DNA from: JBBSIN01 sp038232055
GTDB lineage: Bacteria > Actinomycetota > Actinomycetes > JADGOV01
Direction of reading: 5' to 3'
DNA length: 11,137 nucleotides
NCBI GenBank assembly: GCA_038232055.1
Contig: JBBSIN010000064.1
Coordinates: 1-11,137 of the forward strand
Positions 7,242 to 11,137 of the stretch are shown in pieces; position 1 is the stretch's first letter, and the number at the start of each line of letters is the position of its first letter. The position numbers and the translations under genes were made by a program. Under the pieces are notes generated by a model. The model was not told where the DNA came from and did no database searches. It saw nothing but the letters and a program-made list of their open reading frames with translations.

Positions 7242-7849
7242 GTGCCCAAGGTCAGCGAGGAACGGCTCGAGGAGACCCGGCGCCGCATTCTCGCCGGCGC
7301 CCGCCGGGCGTTTGCTCGGCACGGGTACGACGGGGCCACCGTCCGGGGGCTCGAGCGGGAGACCGGCCTGTCCCGCGGCGCGATCTTCCACCACTTCGCC
7401 GACAAGGAGGCGCTCTTCCTCGCGCTGGCAGAGGAGGACGCGACACAGATGGCCACTGTGGTCGCCGAGCACGGCCTGGTCCAGGTCATGCGCGAGCTGC
7501 CGCGCCGGGACCCCGGCTGGCTCGGCGTGCAGCTGGAGGTGGCGAGCCGGCTGCGCACCGACGAGGCGTTTCGGCTGGCGTGGCAGAAGCGGCTCGACGT
7601 CGTCGCCCGGACGACGTGCGAGCGGCTGGCGCGCGGGCAGGCGAGCGGCGTGATCCGCGACGACGTGGCCCCCGAGACACTCGCGGCGTTCCTCCGGCTG
7701 GTCCACGACGGGCTGGTCCTGCACCTCGCCGCGGGGCTGGCGGACCGCCAGGCGGAGACGGTGATCGCGCTGGCCGAGGGCGCCGTACGACGACAGGAAC
7801 CCGTGGGCAAGACTGCCCAGCGGGCTGCCCGGAGAAAGGGAGAACAACG

Positions 7850-7853
<4 letters not shown>
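7242..7853 (+). CDS. acnR: AcnR, TetR-family repressor of aconitase
   Basis: 203 residues. The N-terminal helix-turn-helix (about 33-52) reads ATVRGLERETGLSRGAIFHH, followed by FADKEALFLALAEEDA. This is nearly the wording of corynebacterial AcnR, which represses the aconitase gene and responds to citrate and iron-linked signals. The rest is the helical ligand-binding and dimer domain, with HGLVQVMRE and LEVASRLRTDEAFR also recalling AcnR. The last 15 or so residues (GKTAQRAARRKGEQR) form a basic tail encoded where the aconitase ribosome site lies, so the tail may exist partly because of the overlap. The GTG start at 7242 directly follows a TANNNT box. The stop TGA overlaps the acnA ATG (ATGA at 7850-7853). 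In corynebacteria and mycobacteria the regulator follows aconitase, so the order here is reversed. Confidence 0.92.
7831..7842 (+). promoter_or_regulatory. Shine-Dalgarno of acnA inside acnR
   Basis: GGAGAAAGGGAG offers two overlapping purine-rich sites 8-13 bases before the acnA ATG at 7850. It fixes the start of acnA and, with the ATGA overlap, allows both coupled and independent translation of aconitase. Confidence 0.65.
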
Positions 7854-10669
<2,816 letters not shown>

Positions 10670-10676
10670 CTCAGCC

Positions 10677-10702
10677 GCTCGATCAGTCGGTCGGCATCGA
10701 GC
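10677..10702 (+). terminator. Hairpin after acnA
   Basis: GCTCGAT (10677-10683) and ATCGAGC (10696-10702) pair perfectly around a 12-base loop, starting seven bases after the acnA stop. No T tract follows. It is a fair candidate for the end of the acnR-acnA transcript. Confidence 0.45.
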
Positions 10703-10826
10703 TGGTGCGTGCGGTGGCGCCGTGCTCCTCGCCCACCTCGTCATGGCTGTCCGACGTATCGGTCGCGTGGCGCCGCAACGCGAATTGGCGGCCGGATGCC
10801 GGGCCCATCGGCACCCTGTTCGCCAT
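10683..10826 (-). CDS. Possible small hydrophilic protein (47 residues), doubtful
   Basis: The ATG at 10824-10826 follows GGGAG by seven bases on the minus strand. The product starts MANRVPMGPASGRQFALRRH and ends ATARTSSMPTD; it is polar, with a basic first half and an acidic middle (TDTSDSHDEVGEEHG). No family is recognised. It fills most of the 248-base gap between acnA and the next gene, and its stop overlaps the left arm of the hairpin after acnA. The reading frame remains open upstream of the ATG, as is common by chance in such GC-rich DNA, so this may be noise. Confidence 0.28.
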   Translation of the reverse strand: MANRVPMGPASGRQFALRRHATDTSDSHDEVGEEHGATARTSSMPTD

Positions 10827-10903
10827 CGAGTAGCTCCCGGGTGTCTGCCCGCGTTTCCTGGCGGTGCTGTGGACATCCCCTCGCCAGCCTGCCGTTGAGG
10901 TTC

Positions 10904-10909
10904 TACACT
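10904..10909 (+). promoter_or_regulatory. -10 box before the terminal lipoprotein gene
   Basis: TACACT ends eight bases before the ATG at 10918. No Shine-Dalgarno lies between, so the transcript is probably leaderless or has a leader of a base or two. The -35 region is not recognisable. Confidence 0.4.
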
Positions 10910-10917
10910 CCGCAGTC

Positions 10918-11137
10918 ATGTCCGTTCGGTCCGGTACGTCGCTTTTGACGGCGATCGTCGCGGTCGCCGTCCTCGGCGCGTGCAGCTCCGCCGACGGTGG
11001 CCGGCCGCAGCAGTTGGCACCGCTCACGCCGTCGTCGACCACGGGTTCTCCCTCCCCAACGCCCTCACCGTCGGCAACGCCGACGGTGCCGACGGCCGCC
11101 AACGCGGCAGCTTTCGTCCGCGCCTACTACGCGGCAG
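10918..11137 (+). CDS. Lipoprotein with P/S/T-rich linker, possibly DUF6318 type (cut by window edge)
   Basis: The first 73 codons are present and the frame is open to the end of the window. After MSVRSG comes a hydrophobic stretch (about 8-21) ending LGAC, a lipobox with C22 as the lipidated residue. Residues about 30-62 are almost all Pro, Ser, Thr and Ala (for example SPSPTPSPSATPTVPT), a flexible linker from the membrane to an outer domain. The visible end, AANAAAFVRAYYAA, resembles the beginning of the actinobacterial DUF6318 domain as I recall it, but most of that domain is outside the window. Function unknown; it probably acts at the outer face of the membrane. Confidence 0.75.
   Translation, partial: MSVRSGTSLLTAIVAVAVLGACSSADGGRPQQLAPLTPSSTTGSPSPTPSPSATPTVPTAANAAAFVRAYYAA

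Noticed and set aside
6140..7849. Long open frame upstream of and continuous with the acnA frame, which would give a protein of about 1,500 residues
   Set aside because: It runs antisense through the sirtuin gene and across acnR. Aconitase similarity starts at ATG 7850, which has its own Shine-Dalgarno and the ATGA overlap.

Overview
The window is high-GC DNA with strong G/C preference at third codon positions and frequent GTG starts. It also carries an AcnR-type regulator fused by overlap to a long actinobacterial aconitase, and several TANNNT boxes placed 6-8 nt before start codons, the spacing expected of leaderless genes. Together these point to an actinomycete chromosome; genus cannot be resolved by eye. 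All interior genes look intact, and no RNA genes, phage, insertion sequences or CRISPR arrays were seen. This is mainly core metabolism rather than an accessory island.

Layout, left to right. (a) 1-1024: the first codons of a probable formate dehydrogenase large subunit (minus, cut by the window edge), divergent from fdhD (plus), the sulfurtransferase that matures that enzyme. (b) 1033-1403: an 18-bp tandem repeat at the convergent junction of fdhD with a small lipoprotein gene (minus). (c) 1439-3253: a family GH15 glycosidase (trehalase/glucoamylase-like), divergent from the lipoprotein gene. (d) 3254-3462: a 209-base gene-free junction between convergent genes, holding a GC hairpin, a 12-bp tandem repeat, a second hairpin and a 23-bp degenerate repeat. 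(e) 6883-3463, minus strand: an apparent operon of sirtuin (NAD-dependent protein deacylase), AMP-forming acyl-CoA ligase and short-chain dehydrogenase. (f) 6939-7145: a small two-helix membrane protein, divergent from the sirtuin. (g) 7205-10669: a palindromic operator, acnR and acnA. (h) 10670-10917: a hairpin, a doubtful small minus-strand ORF and a promoter. (i) 10918 to the end: the start of a lipoprotein gene that runs off the window.

Two gene sets make functional sense as units. In the acnR-acnA pair, a TetR-type repressor gene lies first and overlaps aconitase by ATGA. A 28-bp imperfect palindrome covers the -10 box of this probable leaderless transcript, so the operon is probably autorepressed. 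In the sirtuin-ligase-SDR operon, the first enzyme could remove acyl groups from the catalytic lysine of the second, a regulatory logic known for Acs/CobB and for mycobacterial FadD enzymes. Other notable points are the tandem repeats clustered at convergent gene ends, a strong excess of the palindrome CGTACG, and a low-complexity aconitase linker carrying an FPASDP motif. No wholly new system was found.
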